Below are positions 1-6,720 of a stretch of 24,208 nt of DNA, piece by piece (position 1 is the first letter of the stretch; each line of letters opens with the position of its first letter). Location of the stretch: NCBI GenBank assembly GCA_964654545.1, contig CAZZIU010000026.1, forward strand, positions 1-24,208. The letters are read 5' to 3'. This DNA comes from JABMOV01 sp964654545 (lineage in GTDB: Bacteria; Fidelibacterota; Marinisomatia; Marinisomatales; JABMOV01). A program made the translations under genes and the position numbers. The notes beneath the pieces were generated by a model that made no database searches, had not been told where the DNA came from, and saw nothing but the letters and a program-made list of their open reading frames with translations.

Positions 1-2198
1 GTAAAAATGTTTACTTTTTTAAGTACCCATTGCTCTCCATCCCAATACTCAACTCGTTTGAAATAATTTATTAATTCCGGATCATTATAAATCAAAGGCT
101 TCTTTTCGGGGTAATACTTAGAGTATGTTGAGTAATAGAAACTGGATAAATCACAAAATACAGGTGTCATGTTTTCTAATTGGATATATATTTTATTACG
201 CCCGGGATTTGCTAGGTGATCAATAGTATTATATAATTCTATTGATATAACCTTATTGTTGATAGAAATTTTTTGAACAGTATCACAATGTAATTTTGAG
301 CTGAAATGTGTTTTTGGAAAGCGAAGTCGAAAAATCTCTATACCTTTATTCGCATCTATCTTTTGATAATATAATTCCTTCTGAGGTGATGCTCCATCCA
401 TTTTAAATGGGTCTAATACTGTTAATATTGCCTGATTGGTTTCATTATCGCACCCGGCTGCGATTATTTCCTTGGTATTATTTTCACTATAGACTTCATC
501 GATTGTGAAATCCGTCCAATGTCCACTATTCCAATATTCTGCGATTTTTTCACCTTTAGCGTTTAGAGTATATATAACCTGAGGAAAATTTATATGACCA
601 GCAGTACAAACAATTTCCATTTGCCCATCACTATTTAAATCATCACAAAAGACCCGCTCGATATTGTATGTACCAAAGTAGGTATTATCACCGAATTTAG
701 TCTTTGGTCTAATCTTATAAATCCAAATGACTTCTCCTTTACGATTATAACATGCTAAAGTCGATTCAAATCCATTATTTGAATAACTTGTAGACCCAAT
801 AAGTATTTCGGCTTTATCATCTGAATTCACATCAGCAATAATGGCATTTTTAGGAGAATGGGAAACGTGTTCACTTGTAGCATCATATCGGACTCTAAAC
901 AATTCAAAATTGTATTTATTATAGGCGATTATCACACCGTACTTTGAAACAAGTGAATGAGGTTCGGGGTGTTTTACAATCCCAAACCAAAACCCGGCGG
1001 CAATCAGCACAATAAAACCCAACACCATCAAGGTCACTGAATTGGCATAATCCCTTATGAATTGCTGGATTCTTGATGAGACTTTCCGTCTTTGATACTG
1101 GACTAACTTTCTATTTAAATTGAATTCCTCAACATTTGACAGACCCATGACATGTAATTCTTTCAAGGGATATTGTTGTTTCAGTGTTTCAACTACTGAT
1201 TCTACTTGTTTGTATTGATCCTGCGGAACAACCATTGTAGTAATTGGGCCAAAAAATGCAGCTTCCACTTTATGTTCTAATGATTCAGGTGAAACCGGGA
1301 GGATATTCCCGTTTTTATCAATGGAACCTGTAACTGCTACATCAAAATAGATTCGCGGTTGAAACGCCTGATTATGCTTGTACATGTACAAACCCATCTG
1401 TCCAAGGATAGCAAATGCCAATCCTGCAGAACTTCCAACTAACAGCGATGAGGGCTGATCCAATGTGTATTCCAGCCTGAAGGAAGTATCGTCATCGTGA
1501 TTATATAGTTTGTGCAAATAGGAACACACAGATTTAGTCTGATCCGAGAAAATATCTGATTCATCAATGAGGTGGGTGGCTATCCGAACCTGATCCAACC
1601 CTAATTTTTTTGATGCTATTACTTTCTCATAACTTATTTTAGATAAAACCCCTGTGGATTCATTACCAGACTTAACCACAAACAACCCATTGATGCTATT
1701 ATGTGAAGAAGAAAATGTGTCCGAATTACTTTTAATAAGGTTATCCAAAATGTATTGTGGAAGAATATTTAGATTGTCAGATATAAATTGATTTTGAACC
1801 GTTGATAACTGATGTGATTCATTAGAAACAATCAGATCGGCATCCAGTACTTTCGATAAGAACCCCGAAAGCTGATTGACTGCACCTAACGAAAAATATT
1901 TGGAGGCTATATGACTGATTATAGTATGATTGTCATCTTCTGATATCTCTTGCGAAACCAGTAAATATGCCCACTCAGGTAATTCTGGGTTGATTGATGA
2001 ATAACCGATAGATAGCAATATTTCTGGAAGATGAGACTTTAGCTGACCAATGTAGGAGGCTTGCTGATTCTTTGGAAGATTGTCCGCGACGTTGTCAAAA
2101 ATGGATTTTATAAGTTTAAGCTTTAATACTCCCCATGGGGTTTTGTGTATTTGAACCAGGTCTTTTTCAAACTGTCGTTCAAATTGTAACAGGTTCAT
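1..2198 (-). CDS. Membrane-anchored Lon-like (S16) protease with FG-GAP-like exterior domain, 3' end beyond window
   Basis: The frame is open from ATG at 2198 to the left edge: 732 codons and no stop, so the C-terminus is missing. Residues 1 to about 180 form a domain I do not recognise. Residues about 235-370 match the Lon proteolytic domain: VGSSAGLAFA holds the nucleophile Ser257, DVAVTGSIDKNGNILPV matches the Lon strand DVAMTGEITLRGQVLPI, and SLEHKVEAA supplies Lys310. Spacing is 53 residues against 43 in E. coli Lon, from an insert before the DVAVTG strand. No Walker A/B ATPase is visible. One membrane segment lies at about 388-408. The basic stretch before it puts the protease in the cytoplasm. 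Outside, DVNSDDKAEI (456-465) and DDLNSDGQMEI (519-529) are FG-GAP/VCBS-like calcium-binding loops. The start lies 5 nt after the upstream stop, so translation is probably coupled. The protease family is fairly sure; the substrate and role are unknown. Confidence 0.85.
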   Translation of the reverse strand, partial: MNLLQFERQFEKDLVQIHKTPWGVLKLKLIKSIFDNVADNLPKNQQASYIGQLKSHLPEILLSIGYSSINPELPEWAYLLVSQEISEDDNHTIISHIASKYFSLGAVNQLSGFLSKVLDADLIVSNESHQLSTVQNQFISDNLNILPQYILDNLIKSNSDTFSSSHNSINGLFVVKSGNESTGVLSKISYEKVIASKKLGLDQVRIATHLIDESDIFSDQTKSVCSYLHKLYNHDDDTSFRLEYTLDQPSSLLVGSSAGLAFAILGQMGLYMYKHNQAFQPRIYFDVAVTGSIDKNGNILPVSPESLEHKVEAAFFGPITTMVVPQDQYKQVESVVETLKQQYPLKELHVMGLSNVEEFNLNRKLVQYQRRKVSSRIQQFIRDYANSVTLMVLGFIVLIAAGFWFGIVKHPEPHSLVSKYGVIIAYNKYNFELFRVRYDATSEHVSHSPKNAIIADVNSDDKAEILIGSTSYSNNGFESTLACYNRKGEVIWIYKIRPKTKFGDNTYFGTYNIERVFCDDLNSDGQMEIVCTAGHINFPQVIYTLNAKGEKIAEYWNSGHWTDFTIDEVYSENNTKEIIAAGCDNETNQAILTVLDPFKMDGASPQKELYYQKIDANKGIEIFRLRFPKTHFSSKLHCDTVQKISINNKVISIELYNTIDHLANPGRNKIYIQLENMTPVFCDLSSFYYSTYSKYYPEKKPLIYNDPELINYFKRVEYWDGEQWVLKKVNIF

Positions 2199-2203
2199 AT
2201 AAG

Positions 2204-2821
2204 CTATTTGTAAATACTTACAGATATTTTCTGGATTGGTAATTCAGGAAGTGCAACTTTTGCTTCTTTTTCTCTTACCGGTATCAGTCGAATTGATTTT
2301 CCTCCAGTACCATATTCAAATACAAAAAGGGCTTTATCTCCAGAATTAATGTTTGAGAATATTAAAAACTCTGAATCAAGGATAAAATTGTCATGCTTTT
2401 TGAGTTCGTTGTAAGGTATGGAATGGCACCCAACAGGATAGGTAATAAATAATGGCTGGGTAAGTGGATCCAGGCTGGAACTGTACGGTATGGATGTATG
2501 ACCTTCTTCATCAATGATAAAATACTTGAAAGATTCGGGTTCAAAAATAATTGGATAGTGGCTCAGTTTTTCCTTCTCTGCAAGGAAATAGAGTTCAAAT
2601 TGGTTATCGCTATCATTTTTGAATACACGGACAAGCACATTTTTTGAGTTATTGGTCAAAGAACCGATTTTATGTTCACCCAATTGCCGGCGTTCAGAAT
2701 CAGCAGCCATTTGGTATTGATATCCTTCAGATTCTTTTGGCCCTGCCAACGAAATAAGGGACTCGTCTGGAATAAATTCCATCACGTTTTGTATAAATTG
2801 ATCTATTGCACGTTTACCCAT
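2204..2821 (-). CDS. Conserved-looking hypothetical protein, second gene of the Lon-like cassette
   Basis: This 205-residue protein is of no family I recognise. It has no signal peptide, membrane segment, Cys cluster or nucleotide-binding motif, so it is probably cytoplasmic. The first 30 residues look helical. The rest alternates hydrophobic and polar residues as in a beta-rich fold, with stretches such as VLVRVFKN, FELYFLAEKE and ALFVFEYG. The ATG at 2821 has a good ribosome site: GAGGA lies a few bases upstream, within the 10-nt gap after the stop of the preceding gene. Its own stop is 5 nt before the Lon-like gene. The tight packing between the 343-residue protein and the membrane protease suggests the three products act together, perhaps as adaptor, substrate or regulator, but that is inference from position alone. 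Confidence 0.8.
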   Translation of the reverse strand: MGKRAIDQFIQNVMEFIPDESLISLAGPKESEGYQYQMAADSERRQLGEHKIGSLTNNSKNVLVRVFKNDSDNQFELYFLAEKEKLSHYPIIFEPESFKYFIIDEEGHTSIPYSSSLDPLTQPLFITYPVGCHSIPYNELKKHDNFILDSEFLIFSNINSGDKALFVFEYGTGGKSIRLIPVREKEAKVALPELPIQKISVSIYK

Positions 2822-2831
2822 CGTTCCTCAC

Positions 2832-3863
2832 TCAAATCTTAAAGTCAGTTTTAATGGATGCAGAAAATGACTGTTTTGCCACTTTTGCCACATATTCAAA
2901 CTGAGTCCTGTATTTTTCTTTATATACTTCCTCAGAATCCAAGTCAGCTAGTTCTGCGGCTAAATAGGTATAATACGATCCATCTGAAAAATCTTGCTTA
3001 AAATCCTTTAGCAGCTTTTTTAGTGCATTATTAAACCCTTTACGTTCTACAGGTAAAAGTTTTTTGGAGGATTCATAGCGCTGAAGAATCTCTGAATCTA
3101 TCTGCTTAACAGTTTTTGTGATATGTATATCTACAGTCATCCCCAGCGAGGGGTCTTGGTGGATTGGTTTATCATCTCCAAGTGACAATTTCATGCGTAC
3201 CATCGCCAATAATTCTGTGACCACTACATTTATCTTTTCCGTATCTAAAAGTTTTATAAGGCAGAATTCCAGTGCTTTGACCAGGGAAGTGGATCCGTCG
3301 ACATTGAATTTCAACAATTGAGCAATTCTCTCTGATGTGGAATCTGCAAAACTTGAATCATCAGATACAATAATTAGCTCACCGTGTTCATTCCTTTCCT
3401 TTCTCCATTTAGGATGTTTTGTTAGAATATACCGCAAGCTTCGATAGCACACTTTCCCAAGGGGATCTCTATGCTCATACGTCCTAATGGATTCCTGATT
3501 AAGTATGGAATGGATGAGCCTGTATATTTGATCATTAATATCCAGTTCAGATTCAAAATCAAAATATTTTTCCAGCTCTACAAAGATACCCTTTTCATCC
3601 CTTGCGAATAATGGAGCGATATAATCCAGGACCACATCATCCAACTCTATCTGGAAATCCGCCCAATCGGCTATCAAGGAACTGAAGTGCCTCATTCGTA
3701 TTATGATGGATTTACCGATATCAGCAAAATGATGGACTGCGCCATAAATATCCTTCCTGTGATAATCACCAGTAATTAGATGAATCAGGATCTCTCTTAT
3801 ATCATTGCTATTTAACAAAAATATTTCTTTTTCTTTACTCAAAAAATCAAGATCAAATTTCAA
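2832..3863 (-). CDS. Hypothetical protein, first gene of the Lon-like cassette (TTG start)
   Basis: This 343-residue protein is unrecognised. It is charged and mostly helical in appearance, with no signal peptide, membrane segment or catalytic motif that I can identify. A basic segment around residues 130-160 (DPLGKVCYRSLRYILTKHPK) could bind nucleic acid or a partner, but this is only a compositional impression. The frame is closed by TGA at 3864-3866 directly before the first usable codon, TTG at 3863. No upstream ATG exists; the first internal ATG is near residue 57 and would remove a conserved-looking part, so I prefer TTG. A second TTG lies at codon 8. No clear Shine-Dalgarno precedes either. 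It leads the operon, with a 10-nt gap to the 205-residue gene, and its promoter should lie in the AT-rich spacer just upstream. Confidence 0.75.
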   Translation of the reverse strand: MKFDLDFLSKEKEIFLLNSNDIREILIHLITGDYHRKDIYGAVHHFADIGKSIIIRMRHFSSLIADWADFQIELDDVVLDYIAPLFARDEKGIFVELEKYFDFESELDINDQIYRLIHSILNQESIRTYEHRDPLGKVCYRSLRYILTKHPKWRKERNEHGELIIVSDDSSFADSTSERIAQLLKFNVDGSTSLVKALEFCLIKLLDTEKINVVVTELLAMVRMKLSLGDDKPIHQDPSLGMTVDIHITKTVKQIDSEILQRYESSKKLLPVERKGFNNALKKLLKDFKQDFSDGSYYTYLAAELADLDSEEVYKEKYRTQFEYVAKVAKQSFSASIKTDFKI

Positions 3864-3950
3864 TCAGATTGTGTACTGTGAAAATTTAGGATAATTATGT
3901 CAGAAATGAGTAGTCCAAATTCTGTTATTTATTACTCTTCCAGTTACTGA

Positions 3951-3965
3951 AATAGTTTAACTATT
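3951..3965. promoter_or_regulatory. 15-bp perfect palindrome, possible operator
   Basis: AATAGTT-T-AACTATT is a perfect inverted repeat with 7-bp arms and a single central base, lying 88 bases upstream of the TTG start of the minus-strand cassette. Its half site resembles the AATAG/CTATT halves of the palindrome upstream of the nuclease gene at 4883-4901, with different centre spacing. It could bind a dimeric regulator. AT-rich palindromes of this length also arise by chance, so the call is tentative. Confidence 0.3.
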
Positions 3966-3978
3966 AGACCCGATGACG

Positions 3979-4029
3979 CTCCAACTATTCTTTAAACATC
4001 TAGTGCATAGGTTTCGTTGAAAGTTGGAG
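3979..4029 (+). repeat. Inverted repeat covering a possible ribosome binding site
   Basis: CTCCAACT at 3979-3986 is the exact reverse complement of AGTTGGAG at 4022-4029, with a 35-nt loop. The right arm carries the GGAG core of GGAGGG, placed 5 nt before a TTG codon at 4036 that opens the zinc-ribbon ORF. In a plus-strand RNA the hairpin would hide that ribosome site. A run of five T (4033-4037) follows, so a long-loop terminator is the other reading, but no upstream plus-strand gene is present to terminate. Confidence 0.35.
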
Positions 4030-4035
4030 GGCTTT

Positions 4036-4162
4036 TTGACTGACAGTTATCTACTAATTAAAGTGTCATGAATGTCACAATCAAACAATACCCTATCAAT
4101 GGGGTACATGCCCCAGTTGTGGTGAGTCCGTAGAACTAAAGATGTATTCTAATACCTGGTAA
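4036..4162 (+). pseudogene. Small zinc-ribbon protein, frame broken near its start
   Basis: From 4064 to the TAA at 4160-4162 the plus strand encodes a clear zinc ribbon: CHEC, eleven residues, then CPSCGE, ending SVELKMYSNTW (C-x2-C-x11-C-x2-C). No start codon lies in that frame after the TAA at 4055-4057. One frame over, GGAGGG is spaced 5 nt before TTG at 4036, which reads TDSYLLIK and stops at TGA 4069-4071. Dropping one base at 4063 would join the two into a protein of about 41 residues. The four-cysteine pattern is unlikely by chance. It may be a decayed gene, an assembly or sequencing indel, or a +1 frameshift. Function is unknown; such ribbons commonly bind nucleic acid or protein partners. 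Confidence 0.5.
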
Positions 4163-4276
4163 ATTAAAGACGCAACTAGACAGTAATAGACAAAACATTA
4201 TCCAATTAGTACACACTTTCAGCCTGAGATCATCGAGAACCCATTGGACTCTTAAGCCCTTGATTGACGGTTCCTT

Positions 4277-4302
4277 GCCCAACTGGTATCGTTCAGGCGG
4301 GC
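4277..4302 (-). terminator. GC-rich hairpin just downstream of greA
   Basis: GCCC (4277-4280) pairs with GGGC (4299-4302), a two-base mismatch follows, then CTG pairs with CAG around an 8-nt loop. It begins 14 nt after the greA stop, where a terminator is expected. There is no U-tract on the minus strand, so it would be a weak or factor-assisted terminator, or a 3'-end stabilising stem. Confidence 0.3.
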
Positions 4303-4315
4303 CTAACCGACAGGA

Positions 4316-4795
4316 TCATTCTGAAGATACCCTTTCTATTGCAGTAATCGTGAACTTTGTCTCTACACCCCGCACATCAAGCGTAAAATATTCACCAACC
4401 TTTTTTCCTACCATAGCCTGGCCAAAGGGTGAATGCATGGTTACAACCAGGGGATAGAGATCCAGCTCAAATTCAATGGGGCCTAACAGGTAATAGTCCT
4501 CCGCTTCATCTTTGCCCTCTTCCTGAATGGTAACTTTATTGCCAAAGCCTACGGTATCCGTATCAATTTCGCTATGTTCAACAATCTGGAATGGCGAATG
4601 GGTTTGCAGCGATTGTGTCTTTCTCACAATTAAACTCTGTTCCTCCCTGGCTGCGTGGTATTCCGCATTTTCTTTAAGATCACCATGATCGGCAGCCTCC
4701 CGAATCTTTACTGAAGTCTCTTTTTTTAATTTATCCAGAGCTTTCATTTTTTCTTCTAATGCGCGGTGTGACTCCCGCAAAATCATTGTGGCCAT
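4316..4795 (-). CDS. greA: Transcription elongation factor GreA
   Basis: This 159-residue protein matches the GreA family at its usual length. Residues 1-75 form the antiparallel coiled coil that enters the RNA polymerase secondary channel. The tip motif GDLKENAEYHAAREEQ (38-53) keeps Asp39 and Glu42, the acidic pair that positions the metal for cleaving backtracked RNA. Residues about 80-159 are the FKBP-like C-terminal domain, with SPFGQAMVGKKVGE as its signature loop. GreA rescues arrested polymerase and improves fidelity in the cytoplasm. I chose ATG at 4795; a second ATG at codon 4 is also possible, and neither has a strong Shine-Dalgarno. The gene is transcribed away from the nuclease gene across a 170-base shared regulatory region. 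The intact acidic tip argues against a Gfh1-type inhibitor. Confidence 0.95.
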   Translation of the reverse strand: MATMILRESHRALEEKMKALDKLKKETSVKIREAADHGDLKENAEYHAAREEQSLIVRKTQSLQTHSPFQIVEHSEIDTDTVGFGNKVTIQEEGKDEAEDYYLLGPIEFELDLYPLVVTMHSPFGQAMVGKKVGEYFTLDVRGVETKFTITAIERVSSE

Positions 4796-4861
4796 ATTGG
4801 TATTCCCATTGTTAATCGATTAAGGAGAAAAATTAAATTAAAGATTACGTCCAAACAAGGT

Positions 4862-4901
4862 ATAGACTATTGGATTTCGCACATTGAATAGTCTATTCAA
4901 T
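4862..4901. promoter_or_regulatory. Nested palindromes in the greA/nuclease divergent promoter region
   Basis: ATTGAATAG-T-CTATTCAAT (4883-4901) is a perfect 19-bp palindrome. A second perfect inverted repeat shares its centre: ATAGACTATT (4862-4871) pairs with AATAGTCTAT (4887-4896) across a 15-nt loop. The two structures cannot form together because they share 4887-4896. The element lies 65 bases upstream of the nuclease start and 67 bases upstream of greA, so it is well placed as an operator or as part of a 5' leader switch. No regulator gene is adjacent. Confidence 0.5.
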
Positions 4902-4965
4902 TTAATACACCATTTTTAATCCACACACAATATATTCTGCATTCACTTACAAACAATAAAGCGTT

Positions 4966-6069
4966 ATGAAGATCACCATACCAGCCACAATTGTTTTGCT
5001 GATCATTTTGCCATTAAATGCTCAAGTGGAAAATCCACTGTGGGGCTGGCAGGCGCACCAGTACATTAATGCCAAAGCTGTGGATTACCTCCCACAGGAG
5101 ATGGCATTTTTCAGCGCCTACCAATCATGGTTATCCCAGCATGCAATTGATCCGGATACGGATGACAATCCAGGGTATTACCATTATATCGATATTGATT
5201 ACTATGGCGAATTTTTCTCCGGCACATTACCCCATACCTGGGACGATATAATTGATCTCTATGGGTATTCAGTGGTAACCGGAAACGGGACGATCCCCTG
5301 GGTCATCGATAGGTGGGCGGATAGTTTGCGTGTGTTGATGTCCGAAAATCAATGGGACGATGCGTGGCAAGTGGCTGCGGAATTGGGGCATTATGTTGCC
5401 GATTCTCATCAACCGCTTCATCTCACATTGAATTATAATGGTCAGAACTCCGGGAATTACGGTATTCATTCCCGCTATGAGACATCTATGATCAATCCCC
5501 ATTTGGATCAATTACCCTTACCCGATGGGGAGGCTCATTACTGGGTAGACGGATTGGATTCCGTTTTCCACTATATCGACACAATCTATCCATCGGTCGC
5601 ATTGATCATGGCAGCCGATGACACGGCGAAAAGTGTTGATCCCGGCTATGGCACCACCTATTACACTATTCTCTGGGATAAGTTGGATTCGATCACCACC
5701 GACGCTATTCATAACTCTATTTTGGATTTAGCCAGTATATGGTATTCTGCGTGGATCGATGCTGGCAGTCCCAGCTTGGGTGCTGTGGAAAACCATTCGG
5801 AACCTGGTTCGTTTTCCCTGGGGAGTGCTTTTCCCAATCCATTCAACCCGACCACAACCATCGAATACGAAATTTCTTTTGCTTCAAATGTGCAAATATC
5901 GATTTTTGATTTACGAGGGAGAGAAGTAGAAAAATTGATTCATGGACCCATGGAAATTGGAAAACATTCGGTAATCTGGGATGCATCAAACGTAGCAAGT
6001 GGGATGTATCTCTACCGAATTCAGGCCGGGGATTTTGTGCAGACCAAAAAGATGGTGGTATTGAAATAG
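4966..6069 (+). CDS. Secreted S1/P1 nuclease / zinc phospholipase C-like enzyme with T9SS-type sorting domain
   Basis: This 367-residue protein begins with a signal peptide (residues 1-19, likely cut after LNA). The catalytic part (about 26-275) shows the trinuclear-zinc ligand pattern of the S1/P1 nuclease and phospholipase C superfamily: Trp26, His31, an Asp at 62-64, His73, His142, Asp146, His152, His168 and Glu172, in the motifs WGWQAH, GHYVADSHQPLH and GIHSRYE. The W-x4-H spacing is as in S1/P1, while the final Glu is as in phospholipase C, so substrate (single-stranded nucleic acid or phospholipid) cannot be decided. In the family the Trp is the mature N-terminus; here about six residues precede it after the predicted cut. 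Residues about 283-367 form a C-terminal sorting domain with FPNPFNPTTTI and SGMYLYRIQAGD, implying secretion or surface attachment. The ATG has a poor Shine-Dalgarno. Confidence 0.9.
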   Translation: MKITIPATIVLLIILPLNAQVENPLWGWQAHQYINAKAVDYLPQEMAFFSAYQSWLSQHAIDPDTDDNPGYYHYIDIDYYGEFFSGTLPHTWDDIIDLYGYSVVTGNGTIPWVIDRWADSLRVLMSENQWDDAWQVAAELGHYVADSHQPLHLTLNYNGQNSGNYGIHSRYETSMINPHLDQLPLPDGEAHYWVDGLDSVFHYIDTIYPSVALIMAADDTAKSVDPGYGTTYYTILWDKLDSITTDAIHNSILDLASIWYSAWIDAGSPSLGAVENHSEPGSFSLGSAFPNPFNPTTTIEYEISFASNVQISIFDLRGREVEKLIHGPMEIGKHSVIWDASNVASGMYLYRIQAGDFVQTKKMVVLK

Positions 6070-6270
6070 CCTTAGCAATCGGGCGACGTTTCAATCCCAT
6101 GAATTTTAAACATGCGCTTGGCAACCTCCACCCCATCATGACTCTTTTTGGGTTGCCGGTGGATAAAAACGGGCTCTGCCTACACGTGTTTTTCGCAGTT
6201 ACATAGGATTTCCACTAGCCGGGAGAATCATTATTTCCCGAATATAGATATACGCTTTTGAGGTGATCAA
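6070..6270. other. Spacer between the nuclease gene and the csp terminator
   Basis: This 201-base stretch has no convincing gene. On the minus strand, about 6073-6180 reads as 35 protein-like codons (including VEVAKRMFKIHGIETSP), bounded upstream by an in-frame TAG, with no start codon before it. A plus-strand frame of similar length begins with ATG at 6101. Neither can be supported as functional; a decayed gene end is possible. Confidence 0.4.
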
Positions 6271-6272
6271 AT

Positions 6273-6298
6273 AAAAAAGGGCAGCTTAACTGCCCTTT
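6273..6298 (-). terminator. Intrinsic terminator of the cold-shock gene
   Basis: AAAGGGCAG (6276-6284) and CTGCCCTTT (6290-6298) form a perfect 9-bp stem with a 5-nt loop. On the minus strand the stem is followed by a run of six T (complement of 6273-6278), the standard arrangement for a rho-independent terminator. It lies about 40 bases after the csp stop and could also stop plus-strand transcription from the nuclease gene. Confidence 0.9.
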
Positions 6299-6339
6299 CA
6301 TACTCATCAATTATAAAATGATATAATCAGTAAGAATTG

Positions 6340-6552
6340 TCAATCAATGATGGTAACCTTCTCTGCTGCAACACCCTTTGGTGTTGATACAACTTCAAAT
6401 TCTACAGCGTCATTTTCCTTGATTGTTGCGCGGCCATTAGATTCGATCGAATTTTTGTGTACAAAAAGATCGTCACCCTGTTCGCGTTTAATAAAACCAA
6501 AACCTTTTTGGTCGTTGAACCATTTTACGGTTCCATTTTCACGTTTGGACAT
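6340..6552 (-). CDS. Cold-shock protein (CspA family)
   Basis: This 70-residue single cold-shock domain binds RNA and single-stranded DNA and acts as an RNA chaperone in the cytoplasm. The RNA-binding motifs RNP1 (KGFGFI) and RNP2 (LFVHKN) are intact, along with GTVKWFN near the start and the typical ending AAEKVTIID. The open frame extends 31 codons further upstream, but the family begins at MSKRENG, and GGAAG precedes that ATG at 6552, so I take this start. The upstream 31 codons would then be leader RNA; a long 5' UTR is common for cold-shock genes. A strong terminator follows. Many family members are not cold-induced, so regulation by cold is not shown here. Confidence 0.96.
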   Translation of the reverse strand: MSKRENGTVKWFNDQKGFGFIKREQGDDLFVHKNSIESNGRATIKENDAVEFEVVSTPKGVAAEKVTIID

Positions 6553-6676
6553 ATTATTCTTCCAGTTAATGATTAAGATTGTGTCGTTTGTAATAAAGGG
6601 TATAGGATATAACGCGAACACAAACATGCCGAGTAATAGTACCAAACCTTATTAATCTACATAAGACTTCGGCGGG

Positions 6677-6682
6677 ATTATA
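6677..6682 (-). promoter_or_regulatory. Possible -10 element for the cold-shock gene
   Basis: On the minus strand this reads TATAAT, the sigma-70 -10 consensus, about 125 bases upstream of the csp start. That would give a leader of roughly 115-120 nt, similar to long csp leaders in other bacteria. I see no good -35 hexamer at the usual distance, and FCB promoters often use a different consensus, so confidence is low. Confidence 0.3.
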
Positions 6683-6720
6683 GAGGTAAATCCGCTCATA
6701 TACTACACATATTAAATATA

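Larger units (their letters stand above)
3864..4315. other. 452-base spacer between greA and the Lon-like cassette
   Basis: No ordinary long gene lies here. It must contain the promoter of the minus-strand cassette starting at 3863 and the 3' end of the greA transcript. Within it I see a 15-bp palindrome (3951-3965), an inverted repeat that includes a possible ribosome site (3979-4029), a frame-broken zinc-ribbon ORF on the plus strand (4036-4162), and a GC-rich hairpin just past greA (4277-4302). In 4163-4276 I see nothing I can name. Confidence 0.6.

Noticed and set aside
4100..4115. TGGGG-TACATG-CCCCA palindrome as an operator
   Set aside because: It lies inside the zinc-ribbon reading frame and its arms are only 5 bp, so codon content is a sufficient explanation.
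4270..4310. attC-like integron recombination site (GCCCAAC and GCCTAAC core-like motifs with a TTCAGGC box)
   Set aside because: Two R-Y-Y-Y-A-A-C boxes are in the same orientation and no matching GTTRRRY half lies at a proper distance. No integrase or cassette array is present. A simple hairpin explains most of the symmetry.
6101..6208. Plus-strand small ORF starting MNFKHALGNLHP after the nuclease
   Set aside because: There is no ribosome site or recognisable motif, the minus strand of the same bases reads equally well, and the length is within chance.
6340..6645. A 101-residue cold-shock protein with a hydrophobic N-terminal extension
   Set aside because: The family starts at MSKRENG, a ribosome site precedes that codon, and the extension looks like untranslated leader read in frame.
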